This document shows positions 8,895-17,690 of a DNA stretch of 64,000 bases, in pieces. Under the pieces are notes generated by a model, which had not been told where the DNA came from, did no database searches, and saw only the letters and a program-made list of their open reading frames with translations. This DNA comes from Marinobacter psychrophilus (GTDB lineage: Bacteria > Pseudomonadota > Gammaproteobacteria > Pseudomonadales > Oleiphilaceae). Position 1 is the stretch's first letter, and the number at the start of each line of letters is the position of its first letter. The position numbers and the translations under genes are program-made. The DNA is taken from NCBI RefSeq assembly GCF_001043175.1, contig NZ_CP011494.1, positions 3,224,001-3,288,000 on the forward strand. Direction: 5' to 3'.

Positions 8895-9896
8895 ATGATA
8901 AACACCAGCACTGCTATTCCCGATACCGCTCCAGCGGACGCCCTGGCCACGATCTATAAAGCCAGCGGTGATCCTTTGCGCCTGGAAATTATGCGGGTAT
9001 TACGGCGGGACACGTTTGGCGTGCTGGAGTTGAGCCAACTGTTTGATATGCGCCAGTCGGGCATGAGCCATCACCTGAAGGTGATGCACAAGGCCGGCCT
9101 GGTAGAGCCACAGCGCGAAGGCAATTCTATTTTTTACCGCCGACCGTTAAACCTGACCGTGAACACCCTGGCCGGACAAACCATTCGCCAGATTTTCTCT
9201 ACCGTTGATCAGGTGCCGCTACACTTACATTTGCAGGAGAAAATCGACGTGATTCGTGGCCAGCGTGCCAATCAGTCGCAAATGTTTTTCTCCCGCCACG
9301 CGGGGCAATTCCGCGAGCAACAGGAGCTGATTGCACCGTTCGAGCTTTACGCCAAGCCCGCGGCAAGGCTGATACGCCAACGTGCGCCTAAAAAGAGCTG
9401 GTCAACCGTGCTGGAAATTGGCCCCGGGGATGGCAGCTTTTTGCCGGTGTTGTCGCCACTGTGCCATCACTTGGTGGCTCTGGATAACAGTTGCGACATG
9501 CTGGCTAAAGCCCAGCAGACCTGCACGGATGAAAACCTGAATAACGTGGATTTTATTGAAGGCGTGACAGACACCCTACTGGCACGCGGCGATGGTTTTG
9601 ACCTGATAGTGGCCAACATGGTGCTGCACCACGTACCTAGCCCTGCGGATATTTTTCTGGACGCCGCAGCCCTTATGAACAACGGCGCCTGCCTGATTAT
9701 CAGCGAGCTGTGCCGCCACGATCAGATCTGGGCGCGGGAAAATTGCGGCGACTTGTGGTTGGGCTTTGAGCCTGAAGAATTAACCGCTTGGGCAACTGCT
9801 GCGGGCCTGCAATCCCGCGAATGCATATTTATTGGCCTGCGCAACGGCTTTCAAGTGCAGGTTCGGGAGTTTTGGAAAACCACTGCAAAGCGGTAA
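8895..9896 (+). CDS. sahR: ArsR-family regulator fused to a SAM-dependent methyltransferase domain
   Basis: This 333-aa protein has two parts. Residues about 15-95 are an ArsR-type winged helix (LRLEIMRVLRRD, then LSQLFDMRQSGMSHHLKVM as recognition helix, then NSIFYRR as wing). Residues about 165-320 are a class I methyltransferase-like fold, with VLEIGPGDGSFLPVL as the SAM/SAH site and ANMVLHHV downstream. The fusion next to metK and ahcY matches the SAH-responsive repressor SahR of Proteobacteria. The likely role is to sense S-adenosylhomocysteine through the methyltransferase-like domain and control the methyl cycle. No metal-binding cysteine pair of metal-sensing ArsR proteins is seen. 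Identical palindromes lie upstream of this gene and of metK. Confidence 0.85.
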   Translation: MINTSTAIPDTAPADALATIYKASGDPLRLEIMRVLRRDTFGVLELSQLFDMRQSGMSHHLKVMHKAGLVEPQREGNSIFYRRPLNLTVNTLAGQTIRQIFSTVDQVPLHLHLQEKIDVIRGQRANQSQMFFSRHAGQFREQQELIAPFELYAKPAARLIRQRAPKKSWSTVLEIGPGDGSFLPVLSPLCHHLVALDNSCDMLAKAQQTCTDENLNNVDFIEGVTDTLLARGDGFDLIVANMVLHHVPSPADIFLDAAALMNNGACLIISELCRHDQIWARENCGDLWLGFEPEELTAWATAAGLQSRECIFIGLRNGFQVQVREFWKTTAKR

Positions 9897-9925
9897 ACAT
9901 GGGCCTTGCAGGAGACTGAACATGA

Positions 9926-9945
9926 ATATCAAAAAAGTTTGATAT
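9926..9945. promoter_or_regulatory. SahR-type palindromic operator 2
   Basis: A perfect repeat, ATATCAAA-AAAG-TTTGATAT, with 8-bp arms, 106 bases before the metK start. It matches the core of the site upstream of sahR. The rest of the metK leader (9946-10051) shows no structure I recognise as a SAM or SAH riboswitch. Confidence 0.75.
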
Positions 9946-10051
9946 AGGTGTAAGTGGTATTACGTATACCTAGTCAATCGGACCCTTTCGGACTGTTTAC
10001 ATACGTTTAGTCCGCTCATATTTTAGACCGCTCAAAAAGGAGCTACCGCTA

Positions 10052-11242
<1,191 letters not shown>

Positions 11243-11268
11243 TCGACAATGAACTGGAGAACACCTGA

Positions 11269-12663
11269 ATGAGCATTCCCGCAGAAAAAATGAACGTCGT
11301 TGAAGACTTTAAAGTACGTGATATCTCGCTGGCCGCATGGGGCCGCAAGGAAATCAACATCGCCGAAGGCGAAATGCCGGCGCTGATGGCGCTCCGCAAA
11401 CGGTACAAAGCTGAACAGCCTTTGGCTGGCGCTAACGTGGCTGGTTGCATCCATATGACCATTCAGACAGCTGTGCTGATTGAAACCCTGATTGAACTGG
11501 GTGCCAACGTACGCTGGTCGTCGTGCAACATTTTCTCTACCCAGGATCAGGCTGCTGCAGCTGTTGCCGCCGTTGGCGTTCCGGTGTTTGCCTGGAAAGG
11601 CGAGACCGACGACGAATTCGAGTGGTGCCTGCATCAAACCGTCGGCGCAGACGTGGAAGGCTGGTCGCCCAACATGATTCTGGACGACGGCGGTGATTTG
11701 ACCGCATTGCTGCACAAAGAATATCCGGCAATTCTGGCCAACTGCCACGGCGTGACCGAAGAAACCACCACCGGTGTATACCGCCTTCAGGAAATGCTGC
11801 GCGACGGCATCCTGAAGATTCCGGCCATCAACGTGAATGATTCTGTCACCAAGGCCAAGAACGACAACAAATACGGTTGCCGTCACAGCCTGAACGACGC
11901 CATCAAACGCGCCACCGACCACCTGCTGTCTGGTAAGAAAGCACTGGTTATTGGTTACGGCGATGTGGGTAAGGGTTCTGCTGCTTCCTTGAATCAGGAA
12001 GGCATGATTGTGAAAGTTACCGAAGCCGACCCCATTTGTGCCATGCAGGCGTGCATGGACGGTTTTGAAGTGGTTTCACCGTACATCAACGGCGAGAACG
12101 ACGGCACCGAAGCCTGCATCGACAAAGCTCTGCTGTCTAAAATCGACATTCTGGTGACCAGTACCGGTAACTACAACGTGTGCGATTCCAACATGCTGAA
12201 GGCTCTGAGGTCTGGTGCGGTTGTGTGCAACATCGGTCACTTCGATAACGAAATTGACACCGCGTACATGCGTGAGAACTGGGAATGGGACGAAGTTAAG
12301 CCGCAGGTTCACATTGTGTACCGCAACAAAGCGGCCAACGACCACTTGCTTCTGCTGTCTGAAGGCCGCCTGGTGAATCTGGGTAACGCAACCGGTCACC
12401 CGTCGCGCATTATGGACGGTTCTTTCGCCAACCAGGTGCTGGCTCAGATGTACCTGTTTGAGCGCAAGTTTGCTGAGCTGCCGGAAGAAGCCCGCGTGAA
12501 GGGTGTGTATGTGCAGGTTCTACCCAAGCACCTGGATGAAGAAGTGGCTCGTGCCATGGTCGAAGGCTTTGGTGGCGTGATCACCAAGATGACCCAAAAG
12601 CAGGCCGACTACCTTGGTGTTCCGGTGGAAGGCCCGTACAAGCCGGAAAGCTACAAGTACTAG
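11269..12663 (+). CDS. ahcY: S-adenosyl-L-homocysteine hydrolase
   Basis: Splits SAH, the product inhibitor of methyltransferases, into adenosine and homocysteine using bound NAD; 464 aa. Recognisable parts are [30 protein letters not shown] with the substrate-site Lys/Asp, [10 protein letters not shown] as the NAD-binding glycine motif, and the C-terminal KPESYKY tail needed for the neighbouring subunit's NAD site. GGAG precedes the ATG. The homocysteine it yields can be remethylated with methyl-THF made by MetF downstream. It is probably under SahR control together with metK. Confidence 0.98.
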   Translation: MSIPAEKMNVVEDFKVRDISLAAWGRKEINIAEGEMPALMALRKRYKAEQPLAGANVAGCIHMTIQTAVLIETLIELGANVRWSSCNIFSTQDQAAAAVAAVGVPVFAWKGETDDEFEWCLHQTVGADVEGWSPNMILDDGGDLTALLHKEYPAILANCHGVTEETTTGVYRLQEMLRDGILKIPAINVNDSVTKAKNDNKYGCRHSLNDAIKRATDHLLSGKKALVIGYGDVGKGSAASLNQEGMIVKVTEADPICAMQACMDGFEVVSPYINGENDGTEACIDKALLSKIDILVTSTGNYNVCDSNMLKALRSGAVVCNIGHFDNEIDTAYMRENWEWDEVKPQVHIVYRNKAANDHLLLLSEGRLVNLGNATGHPSRIMDGSFANQVLAQMYLFERKFAELPEEARVKGVYVQVLPKHLDEEVARAMVEGFGGVITKMTQKQADYLGVPVEGPYKPESYKY

Positions 12664-12724
12664 GCATAAAGGCTATCTACAAGTACTTGTATTAGCACTA
12701 AGCCGCTACGGCGGATGTGATCAC

Positions 12725-12744
12725 GGGCCAGCTTCGGCTGGCCC
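12725..12744 (+). other. UUCG-capped hairpin between ahcY and metF
   Basis: GGGCCAGC-TTCG-GCTGGCCC is a perfect 8-bp stem with a UUCG tetraloop, 30 bases before metF. There is no T run, so it is not a standard terminator. It may be an mRNA processing or stability element that adjusts metF against ahcY. A 14-bp palindrome, TACAAGTACTTGTA, lies just upstream in the same gap. Confidence 0.55.
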
Positions 12745-12773
12745 GGTTCCAACCCTACATTCTGGACATCAAC

Positions 12774-13643
12774 ATGGAATCCCAAAAACAATTTAAGCGG
12801 CGGTTCAGTTTTGAGTTCTTCCCGCCCAAGACCGAACAGGGCAAAGTAAAGCTGCAAGGCGTTCGCGACGAACTAGCGGCCGTAAACCCGGATTTCTTTT
12901 CAGTGACGTTTGGTGCCGGTGGTTCAACCCGTGACCGCACACTGGAAACTGTTTTTAGCCTGCACCAACAGGGCATTTCAGCCGCCCCGCACTTATCTTG
13001 CGTAGGTGGCACCCGGGCAGAAATCAAAGAACTGCTCGACACCTATAAAGAAAACGGCATTAACCGAATTGTGGCGCTTCGCGGCGACCTGCCCTCAGGA
13101 ATGGGCGCAGCCGGTGAATTGCGTTACGCCAGCGAGTTGGTGAGCTTTATTCGCGAGCACAGCGGCGATTATTTCAATCTGGAAGTGGGCGCCTACCCTG
13201 AGTTTCACCCTCAGGCCCGCAGCGCCGAGGAAGACCTGAAGAACTTCGCCCGTAAGGTAGAAGCCGGCGCCAACAGCGCTATTACCCAATATTTCTTCAA
13301 CGCCGACAGCTACTTTTATTTTATTGACCGGCTTGAAAAAGCGGGCGTTACCATCCCGGTGGTTCCCGGCATTATGCCCATTGTTAATTTCTCCAACCTG
13401 GTGCGTTTTTCCGACATGTGCGGCGCAGAAATCCCACGCTGGGTACGCAAGCAGTTAGAAGCTTACGGCGACGACAGCGAAAGCATTCGCCAGTTCGGCG
13501 AGGAAGTGGTTACCCGCATGTGTGAAAAACTGTTGCAAGCTGGCGCGCCCGGTTTGCACTTTTACACGATGAATCAGGTTGAGCCTAGCCTCGGAATCTG
13601 GAAAAACCTTGGTTTGGGTGAGCGCGAAAAAATACCGTTTTAA
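12774..13643 (+). CDS. metF: 5,10-methylenetetrahydrofolate reductase
   Basis: Flavin enzyme that reduces methylene-THF to methyl-THF, the methyl donor for methionine synthesis; 289 aa. It begins with the FSFEFFPPK strand (the glutamate of FEFFPPK is the usual catalytic acid), followed by VTFGAGGSTRD, ALRGDLP and GAYPEFHP, and later ITQYFFNADSY and PGIMPI. The frame opens at 12717, but those codons cover the UUCG hairpin. ATG at 12774 gives the family N-terminus. No strong Shine-Dalgarno is seen, which may mean low or hairpin-controlled translation. A terminator follows. Confidence 0.95.
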   Translation: MESQKQFKRRFSFEFFPPKTEQGKVKLQGVRDELAAVNPDFFSVTFGAGGSTRDRTLETVFSLHQQGISAAPHLSCVGGTRAEIKELLDTYKENGINRIVALRGDLPSGMGAAGELRYASELVSFIREHSGDYFNLEVGAYPEFHPQARSAEEDLKNFARKVEAGANSAITQYFFNADSYFYFIDRLEKAGVTIPVVPGIMPIVNFSNLVRFSDMCGAEIPRWVRKQLEAYGDDSESIRQFGEEVVTRMCEKLLQAGAPGLHFYTMNQVEPSLGIWKNLGLGEREKIPF

Positions 13644-13654
13644 CCGAAAAAAAC

Positions 13655-13697
13655 ACCCGTAACAGCTTATAACCTTCTGCTAGTACGGGTATTTTTT
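13655..13697 (+). terminator. terminator after metF
   Basis: ACCCGTA and TACGGGT form a 7-bp stem around a 22-base loop, followed by seven T residues. It closes metK-ahcY-metF. Confidence 0.7.
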
Positions 13698-13793
13698 TGC
13701 TCAGAAAAAGCCTTTCCGAGTGTCACACATTTGATTTTGCACCGCAGTCTGGGTAATAGTCTAGAGTGTCGTTACTGCAGTTCGGAGCAACAC

Positions 13794-13841
13794 TTTCAAC
13801 ACAACTCTCAACGTAGCTCTTAACGCAATTCATAACACAGC
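13794..13841 (+). repeat. four degenerate 12-bp direct repeats
   Basis: Four head-to-tail 12-mers, TTTCAACACAAC, TCTCAACGTAGC, TCTTAACGCAAT and TCATAACACAGC, keep T-x-x-x-AAC at a fixed phase. They lie about 100 bases upstream of the solute-binding protein gene in an otherwise featureless leader, and may bind a regulator. Confidence 0.4.
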
Positions 13842-13937
13842 CCCCGAAAATTTGCCCCGGCTATTCCCTGCCTCGATCGGCTCGGAAGGCTTTTTACATT
13901 GCGGCAGCCGGGGTTTTATAAAAACCAAGGAGAAAAC

Positions 13938-14696
13938 ATGAGCACTAAATGGCTGAAAACACTGACTGCTGGCCTGGCTCTGACCGCAGCAGCGGGTACC
14001 GTGAGCGCAGAAAAGCTGAAAATTGCGACCGACCCCAGCTTTGTACCTTTCGAAATGCTGGACATAAAAACCGGTGAAATGATCGGTTTCGACATGGAAA
14101 TCATCGCCGAAGTCGCCAAACGGGCGGGCTTTGAATACGACATGAACACCATGGATTTCAACGGCATAATTCCGGCCCTGCAGACTGGCAGTATCGATAT
14201 TGCTATTGCGGGCATTACCATCACGGAAGCTCGCGAGAAAATCGTCGACTTCTCTGACCCGTACTACGATTCAGGCCTGCGCCTGCTGGTGCGCGTTGAT
14301 AACAACAAAATTCTGGAATTCAAAGATCTTGAAGGCAAAAAGATCGGCTCCAAAATCGGCAGCACCAGCTACGATTATTTAACCGGAAATCTGAAAGATA
14401 ACGATGGCGTAACACCCTACCCGGGCAGCGCAGATATGTATCTGGCGCTGATGTCTCGCTCTGTTGATGCCGTGTTCTACGACGCCCCCAATGTGGCCTA
14501 TTTCGCCCGTACCAAGGGCGAAGGCAAAGTGAAAACCGTTGGTGCCCTGTATGAAGGTCAGCAGTATGGTATTGCCCTGAAGGCCGGTAGTGAATGGGTA
14601 GACGAAGTGAACGCTGCTCTGGCAGAAATCCACGAAGACGGCACTTACAAAACCATTTATGAAACATGGTTTGGCCCTCTGCCCGACGCTAAGTAA
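13938..14696 (+). CDS. periplasmic amino-acid-binding protein of an ABC importer
   Basis: Solute-binding protein of the polar amino acid family (SBP_bac_3), 252 aa. A Sec signal peptide covers about residues 1-23, with cleavage near VSA-EK. The mature protein has the usual LKIATDPSFVPFEM start, GFDMEIIAEVAKR, FNGIIPALQTGSIDIAIAGI, and TREAREKIVDFSDPYY-like elements of the GlnH/HisJ/ArtJ group. The exact amino acid cannot be read from sequence. ATG at 13938 has AAGGAG, so the longer frame from 13899 is leader. A strong hairpin after the stop probably gives a surplus of this protein over the permease, as is common in such operons. Confidence 0.92.
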   Translation: MSTKWLKTLTAGLALTAAAGTVSAEKLKIATDPSFVPFEMLDIKTGEMIGFDMEIIAEVAKRAGFEYDMNTMDFNGIIPALQTGSIDIAIAGITITEAREKIVDFSDPYYDSGLRLLVRVDNNKILEFKDLEGKKIGSKIGSTSYDYLTGNLKDNDGVTPYPGSADMYLALMSRSVDAVFYDAPNVAYFARTKGEGKVKTVGALYEGQQYGIALKAGSEWVDEVNAALAEIHEDGTYKTIYETWFGPLPDAK

Positions 14697-14724
14697 GCTC
14701 GGGATGTAACAATCTGATCTATTG

Positions 14725-14751
14725 CACCGGGGCCACGAGCCCCGGTGTTTT
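14725..14751 (+). terminator. attenuating hairpin between binding protein and permease
   Basis: CACCGGGGC-CACGA-GCCCCGGTG, a perfect 9-bp stem followed by TTTT. It lies inside the operon and probably reduces transcription into the permease and ATPase genes. Confidence 0.75.
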
Positions 14752-14781
14752 ATCTCGCTAACTCCTGCGGAGACATTCACT

Positions 14782-15453
14782 GTGGAATCACAGTTCCAAT
14801 TTGACTGGCAAGCCGCCATAGATTCCATACCCTTCCTGGCGAAGGGTATTCCTTACACCTTGATGATTTCGTTCGGCGGCCTCGTTATCGGTTTTCTGCT
14901 GGGCATTTTGTTTGGCCTGTTGAGCATTAACAAACACTGGTATTTCCGCTGGCCCGCAACGACGTACATTGAAATATTCCGCGGCACGCCCATTCTGGTC
15001 CAGGTGCTGTTCATATTTTACGGTTTACCCGACCTTATTGGCGGCCCGATTGATCCGCTTGTCGCCGGTATTGCGGCCATCGCCCTGAACTCGGGTGCCT
15101 ATATTTCTGAAGTAGTTCGTGGCGGTGTGCAGTCTATTGACCGCGGCCAAACCGAAGCAGGCCTGTCGTTAGGCCTGTCCCGTACCCAGAGTTTCTGGTC
15201 GATTGTGTGGCCCCAGGCGTTTCGCCGAATGATCCCACCCCTCGGTAACCAGGCCATCGTCAGCATTAAAGACACCTCGCTGTTTTCTGTTATCGGCGTC
15301 GGTGAACTGGTTCGTCAGGGCCAGGTGTACATTGCCAATACCTTCACCGCCTTTGAGGTGTATTTTGTAGTGGCCCTTATGTATCTTGCTATAACCCTGT
15401 CACTGTCTATGGTTCTGCGCTATATGGAAAAGCGCGGCCGGGCCTCTGTGTGA
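14782..15453 (+). CDS. amino-acid ABC transporter permease
   Basis: Inner-membrane permease of the HisM/GlnP family, 223 aa with about five membrane segments. IEIFRGTPILVQVLFIFYG near the N-terminus and EAGLSLGLSRTQSFWSIVWP in the middle are family marks; the latter is the EAA-type loop that contacts the ATPase. GTG at 14782 with GGAG upstream is preferred to the TTG at 14722, which lies inside the hairpin and has no ribosome-binding site. A single permease gene suggests a homodimeric channel. It is followed after 13 bases by the ATPase gene. Confidence 0.92.
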   Translation: MESQFQFDWQAAIDSIPFLAKGIPYTLMISFGGLVIGFLLGILFGLLSINKHWYFRWPATTYIEIFRGTPILVQVLFIFYGLPDLIGGPIDPLVAGIAAIALNSGAYISEVVRGGVQSIDRGQTEAGLSLGLSRTQSFWSIVWPQAFRRMIPPLGNQAIVSIKDTSLFSVIGVGELVRQGQVYIANTFTAFEVYFVVALMYLAITLSLSMVLRYMEKRGRASV

Positions 15454-15466
15454 AGGAAACTGACTG

Positions 15467-16213
15467 ATGACTCATATTGTGCAGCTCAAACGCATGAACA
15501 AGTACTTCGGCAAGCTTCACGTGCTGAAAGACATCGATCTGGCCGTAGAGGCCGGCGAAGTGGTGGTGATTATCGGCGCCAGCGGCTCCGGTAAATCCAC
15601 CTTGATCCGCTGCGTGAACGGTCTGGAAGAATACGAATCTGGCCACCTGGAAGTCGACGGCCATAAACTGGCGCCCAAAGGCGGCAACCAGGAATCCCTG
15701 GCTGAAATCCGCAAAGAAGTGGGCATGGTATTCCAACAGTTCAATCTGTTTCCTCACCTGTCGGTGAAGAAGAACATCATGCTGGCGCCTATGAAGGTTA
15801 AAAGTGCCAATAAAACCGTTGCGAATGCCACTGCAGATCGCTTGCTTGAGCGCGTTGGCATCAGTGATCAGGCCGACAAGTTCCCGAGCCAGTTGTCTGG
15901 CGGCCAGCAGCAACGGGTAGCCATCGCCCGTGCCCTGGCGATGGAACCGCGGGTAATGCTGTTTGACGAGCCCACCTCGGCACTAGACCCGGAAATGGTG
16001 GGCGAAGTGCTAGACGTTATGCGTGAACTGGCCAAAGAAGGCATGACCATGATGGTGGTGACCCACGAAATGGGCTTCGCCCGCGAAGTGGCCGACCGGG
16101 TGATTTACATCCACGAAGGCCAGATTGTGGAAGAAGGAAAACCCCAGGACGTGTTCGACAACCCCCAGAACGAACGTACCCAGGCGTTTCTGTCACGGGT
16201 GCTGGCGCACTGA
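15467..16213 (+). CDS. amino-acid ABC transporter ATP-binding protein
   Basis: ATPase of the GlnQ/HisP family, 248 aa. It contains Walker [10 protein letters not shown], the Q-loop FQQFNLFPH, the ABC signature LSGGQQQR, Walker [15 protein letters not shown], and the switch histidine in VVTHEMGFA. It powers import through the permease encoded 13 bases upstream. A small insert ([14 protein letters not shown]) lies between Walker A and the Q-loop, as in many GlnQ-like proteins. A strong terminator closes the operon. Confidence 0.95.
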   Translation: MTHIVQLKRMNKYFGKLHVLKDIDLAVEAGEVVVIIGASGSGKSTLIRCVNGLEEYESGHLEVDGHKLAPKGGNQESLAEIRKEVGMVFQQFNLFPHLSVKKNIMLAPMKVKSANKTVANATADRLLERVGISDQADKFPSQLSGGQQQRVAIARALAMEPRVMLFDEPTSALDPEMVGEVLDVMRELAKEGMTMMVVTHEMGFAREVADRVIYIHEGQIVEEGKPQDVFDNPQNERTQAFLSRVLAH

Positions 16214-16264
16214 TGAGTTGTTAAAGTTGAGTTGAAAAGTTGAACAACTGAAAAGCTAAAGAGT

Positions 16265-16302
16265 AACGACAAAGCCCCCATATTCGGGGGCTTTGTCGTT
16301 TT
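16265..16302. terminator. bidirectional terminator
   Basis: A 15-bp perfect stem, AACGACAAAGCCCCC / GGGGGCTTTGTCGTT, with a six-base loop and T-rich flank. It closes the ABC transporter operon and directly abuts the surviving vapB fragment. Confidence 0.9.
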
Positions 16303-16304
16303 AG

Positions 16305-16433
16305 GAACTGTCTCGGGAAGCAATAAAAGTGTTTGTAAGAACTCGCGCCGCCAAACGCCTGGCGGCGCTGGGTGGTACCGCACCCGAAATGCAAGACATC
16401 CCTCGCCGCCATGAAGACGCTCCGGCGTCATGA
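16305..16433 (+). pseudogene. vapB: vapB antitoxin, N-terminal part missing
   Basis: Forty-two codons in frame up to a TGA that overlaps the vapC start (ATGA). They encode ELSREAIKVFVRTRAAKRL, then AALGGTAPEMQDIPRR, a tail I recognise from VapB antitoxins of about 65-75 aa. The DNA-binding N-terminal part of roughly 30 residues is absent. An in-frame TAG and the ABC operon's terminator lie immediately upstream. A GTG at 16329 with GGGAAG eight bases before it could still start a 34-codon peptide holding the toxin-binding tail. So it is either a broken gene or a minimal antitoxin without self-repression. Confidence 0.7.
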
Positions 16434-16810
16434 ATGTACTGGTTGATACATCCGTCTGGGCGGGGCACTTTCGTCATCGCAATACAACGCTTACCAAGCT
16501 GTTGCTCTCAGACAGAGTTCTGACACACCCCATGGTGGTTGCCGAACTCGCTTGCGGCACGCCGCCCTCACCGCGCGCGCAAACACTCTCTGATATCGGT
16601 CTGCTGGAACCGGCGAACCAGGCAAGTATTGCCGAAGTGCGGATTCTGATTGAACAGGAAAAGCTCTACGTTTTAGGTTGTGGCCTGATGGATATTGCAC
16701 TTCTGGCGTCTACGTTGATTACACCGGGCGCCGTGCTATGGACCTTTGACAAGCGCCTGGCAAAATTGGCGGAACGTTTTAATATCCATTATTCAGGGCC
16801 CAAGCAATAG
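16430..16810 (+). CDS. vapC: VapC-type PIN-domain ribonuclease toxin
   Basis: A 126-aa PIN-domain protein. The four acidic residues expected in VapC are present: D6 (LVDTSVW), E39 (VVAELACG), D88 (LMDIALLA) and D105 (TFDKRL). These bind magnesium for cleavage of RNA, often tRNA in this family. The start overlaps the vapB fragment stop by four bases, so production depends on translation of that fragment. Full length and intact motifs suggest an active toxin. Whether it is expressed is doubtful, because the upstream antitoxin has lost its N-terminus and promoter. Confidence 0.9.
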   Translation: MNVLVDTSVWAGHFRHRNTTLTKLLLSDRVLTHPMVVAELACGTPPSPRAQTLSDIGLLEPANQASIAEVRILIEQEKLYVLGCGLMDIALLASTLITPGAVLWTFDKRLAKLAERFNIHYSGPKQ

Positions 16811-16837
16811 CACTCAGCTGTGCCAGCAAACAATGAC

Positions 16838-17089
16838 CTAAAACCCGTTTTCTACTCTGAAATCGTTAGACGTACCCCAGAGGCCCTCTACCCATGCGCA
16901 ATGCTCTTTGACGACAATCATTTCGCCAGGTAATGCGTAACTTCCAGTACCGGGATTAAGGCGTTCGCAGTTATCCGGTTTAGCGGAAGCATCTCCGTAT
17001 AGCATCGTCAGCAGTTCATTTTTACTCATAGGGCGACGCACTACGTGAAAGCTTGGCTCGCTCAAATCCTTATCAGACTTCTCGTTCAA
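16838..17089 (-). CDS. LysM-like small protein, probably a truncated remnant
   Basis: About 83 codons from a TTG start with no clear ribosome-binding site; the frame stays open 19 codons further upstream without an ATG. FHVVRRPMSKNELLTMLYG, then CERLNPG and ALPGEMIVV, looks like a degenerate LysM repeat, a peptidoglycan-binding module. It lies 80 bases downstream of the PAAR gene on the same strand. PAAR genes are often followed by longer secreted effectors that begin with such a module, so this may be the stub of one, cut by the insertion that brought vapC. This is an inference from context. Confidence 0.45.
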   Translation of the reverse strand: MNEKSDKDLSEPSFHVVRRPMSKNELLTMLYGDASAKPDNCERLNPGTGSYALPGEMIVVKEHCAWVEGLWGTSNDFRVENGF

Positions 17090-17168
17090 GCCGGGAGACG
17101 GCGTATTTTTTGGTCGCGAACGCCCACCAAAGCCCAGAGCTTCTGGCTAACGCTACCATCGGTGACAC

Positions 17169-17483
17169 TCACGAAAACACTGCCGGCGTATGAGCATCCC
17201 CAATCACCACCGAACCCGAGCCAATAGCCACACCACCACAGGAAATCGCGCTGCCGGTTACGGCCGCCGGTATTCCGTTAATAACAACGGTGGAAGAGCC
17301 AGCGGCAATGGCCCGCGGATGGGGTGGGTGTTTGGGCTTTGAATGGGGTGCTAAGGGATCGCTTAGGCGGGCAACGGGTTTGCCGTCAATTAAAACATCG
17401 GGTGAACCGGCAATCACCGGCGTTGGCGGGAATCCACTGTGATCGGAACCCAGGTCTCCGAGAAGTACCACTGCTTTGCTCAT
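17169..17483 (-). CDS. PAAR-motif protein (type VI secretion spike tip)
   Basis: A 104-aa protein made almost entirely of a PAAR domain: PTPVIAGSPDVLIDGKPVAR, HPRAIAAGSSTVVINGIPAA, and SGSVVIGD near the end. PAAR proteins form the sharp zinc-bound tip on VgrG of type VI secretion systems and carry or recruit effectors. There are no other T6SS genes in the window, so this is an orphan effector-type locus. AGGATG precedes the ATG at 17483. Confidence 0.9.
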   Translation of the reverse strand: MSKAVVLLGDLGSDHSGFPPTPVIAGSPDVLIDGKPVARLSDPLAPHSKPKHPPHPRAIAAGSSTVVINGIPAAVTGSAISCGGVAIGSGSVVIGDAHTPAVFS

Positions 17484-17690
17484 GTCGCATCCTTTGCGTT
17501 GAGTTCGTCCTTATTGGGGCTTTCCACGCGCCAAGAGCAATTCTGGCCCAAAACACGCGTGCGCTTATATTCTCGCCTTCGGAGCTCCCTTTCAAAGCAG
17601 TAGCCTGAACTCGCTGTTAACTGTAGAATTTAAAAAGGTTAACAGCCGATTCATCGGTACCCAATAATATTGTCTGTCTGGAGCTCTTCA

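Noticed and set aside
9946..10051. SAH or SAM riboswitch upstream of metK
   Set aside because: The leader lacks the conserved cores I know for these riboswitches, and the palindromic operator with the neighbouring regulator explains control better.
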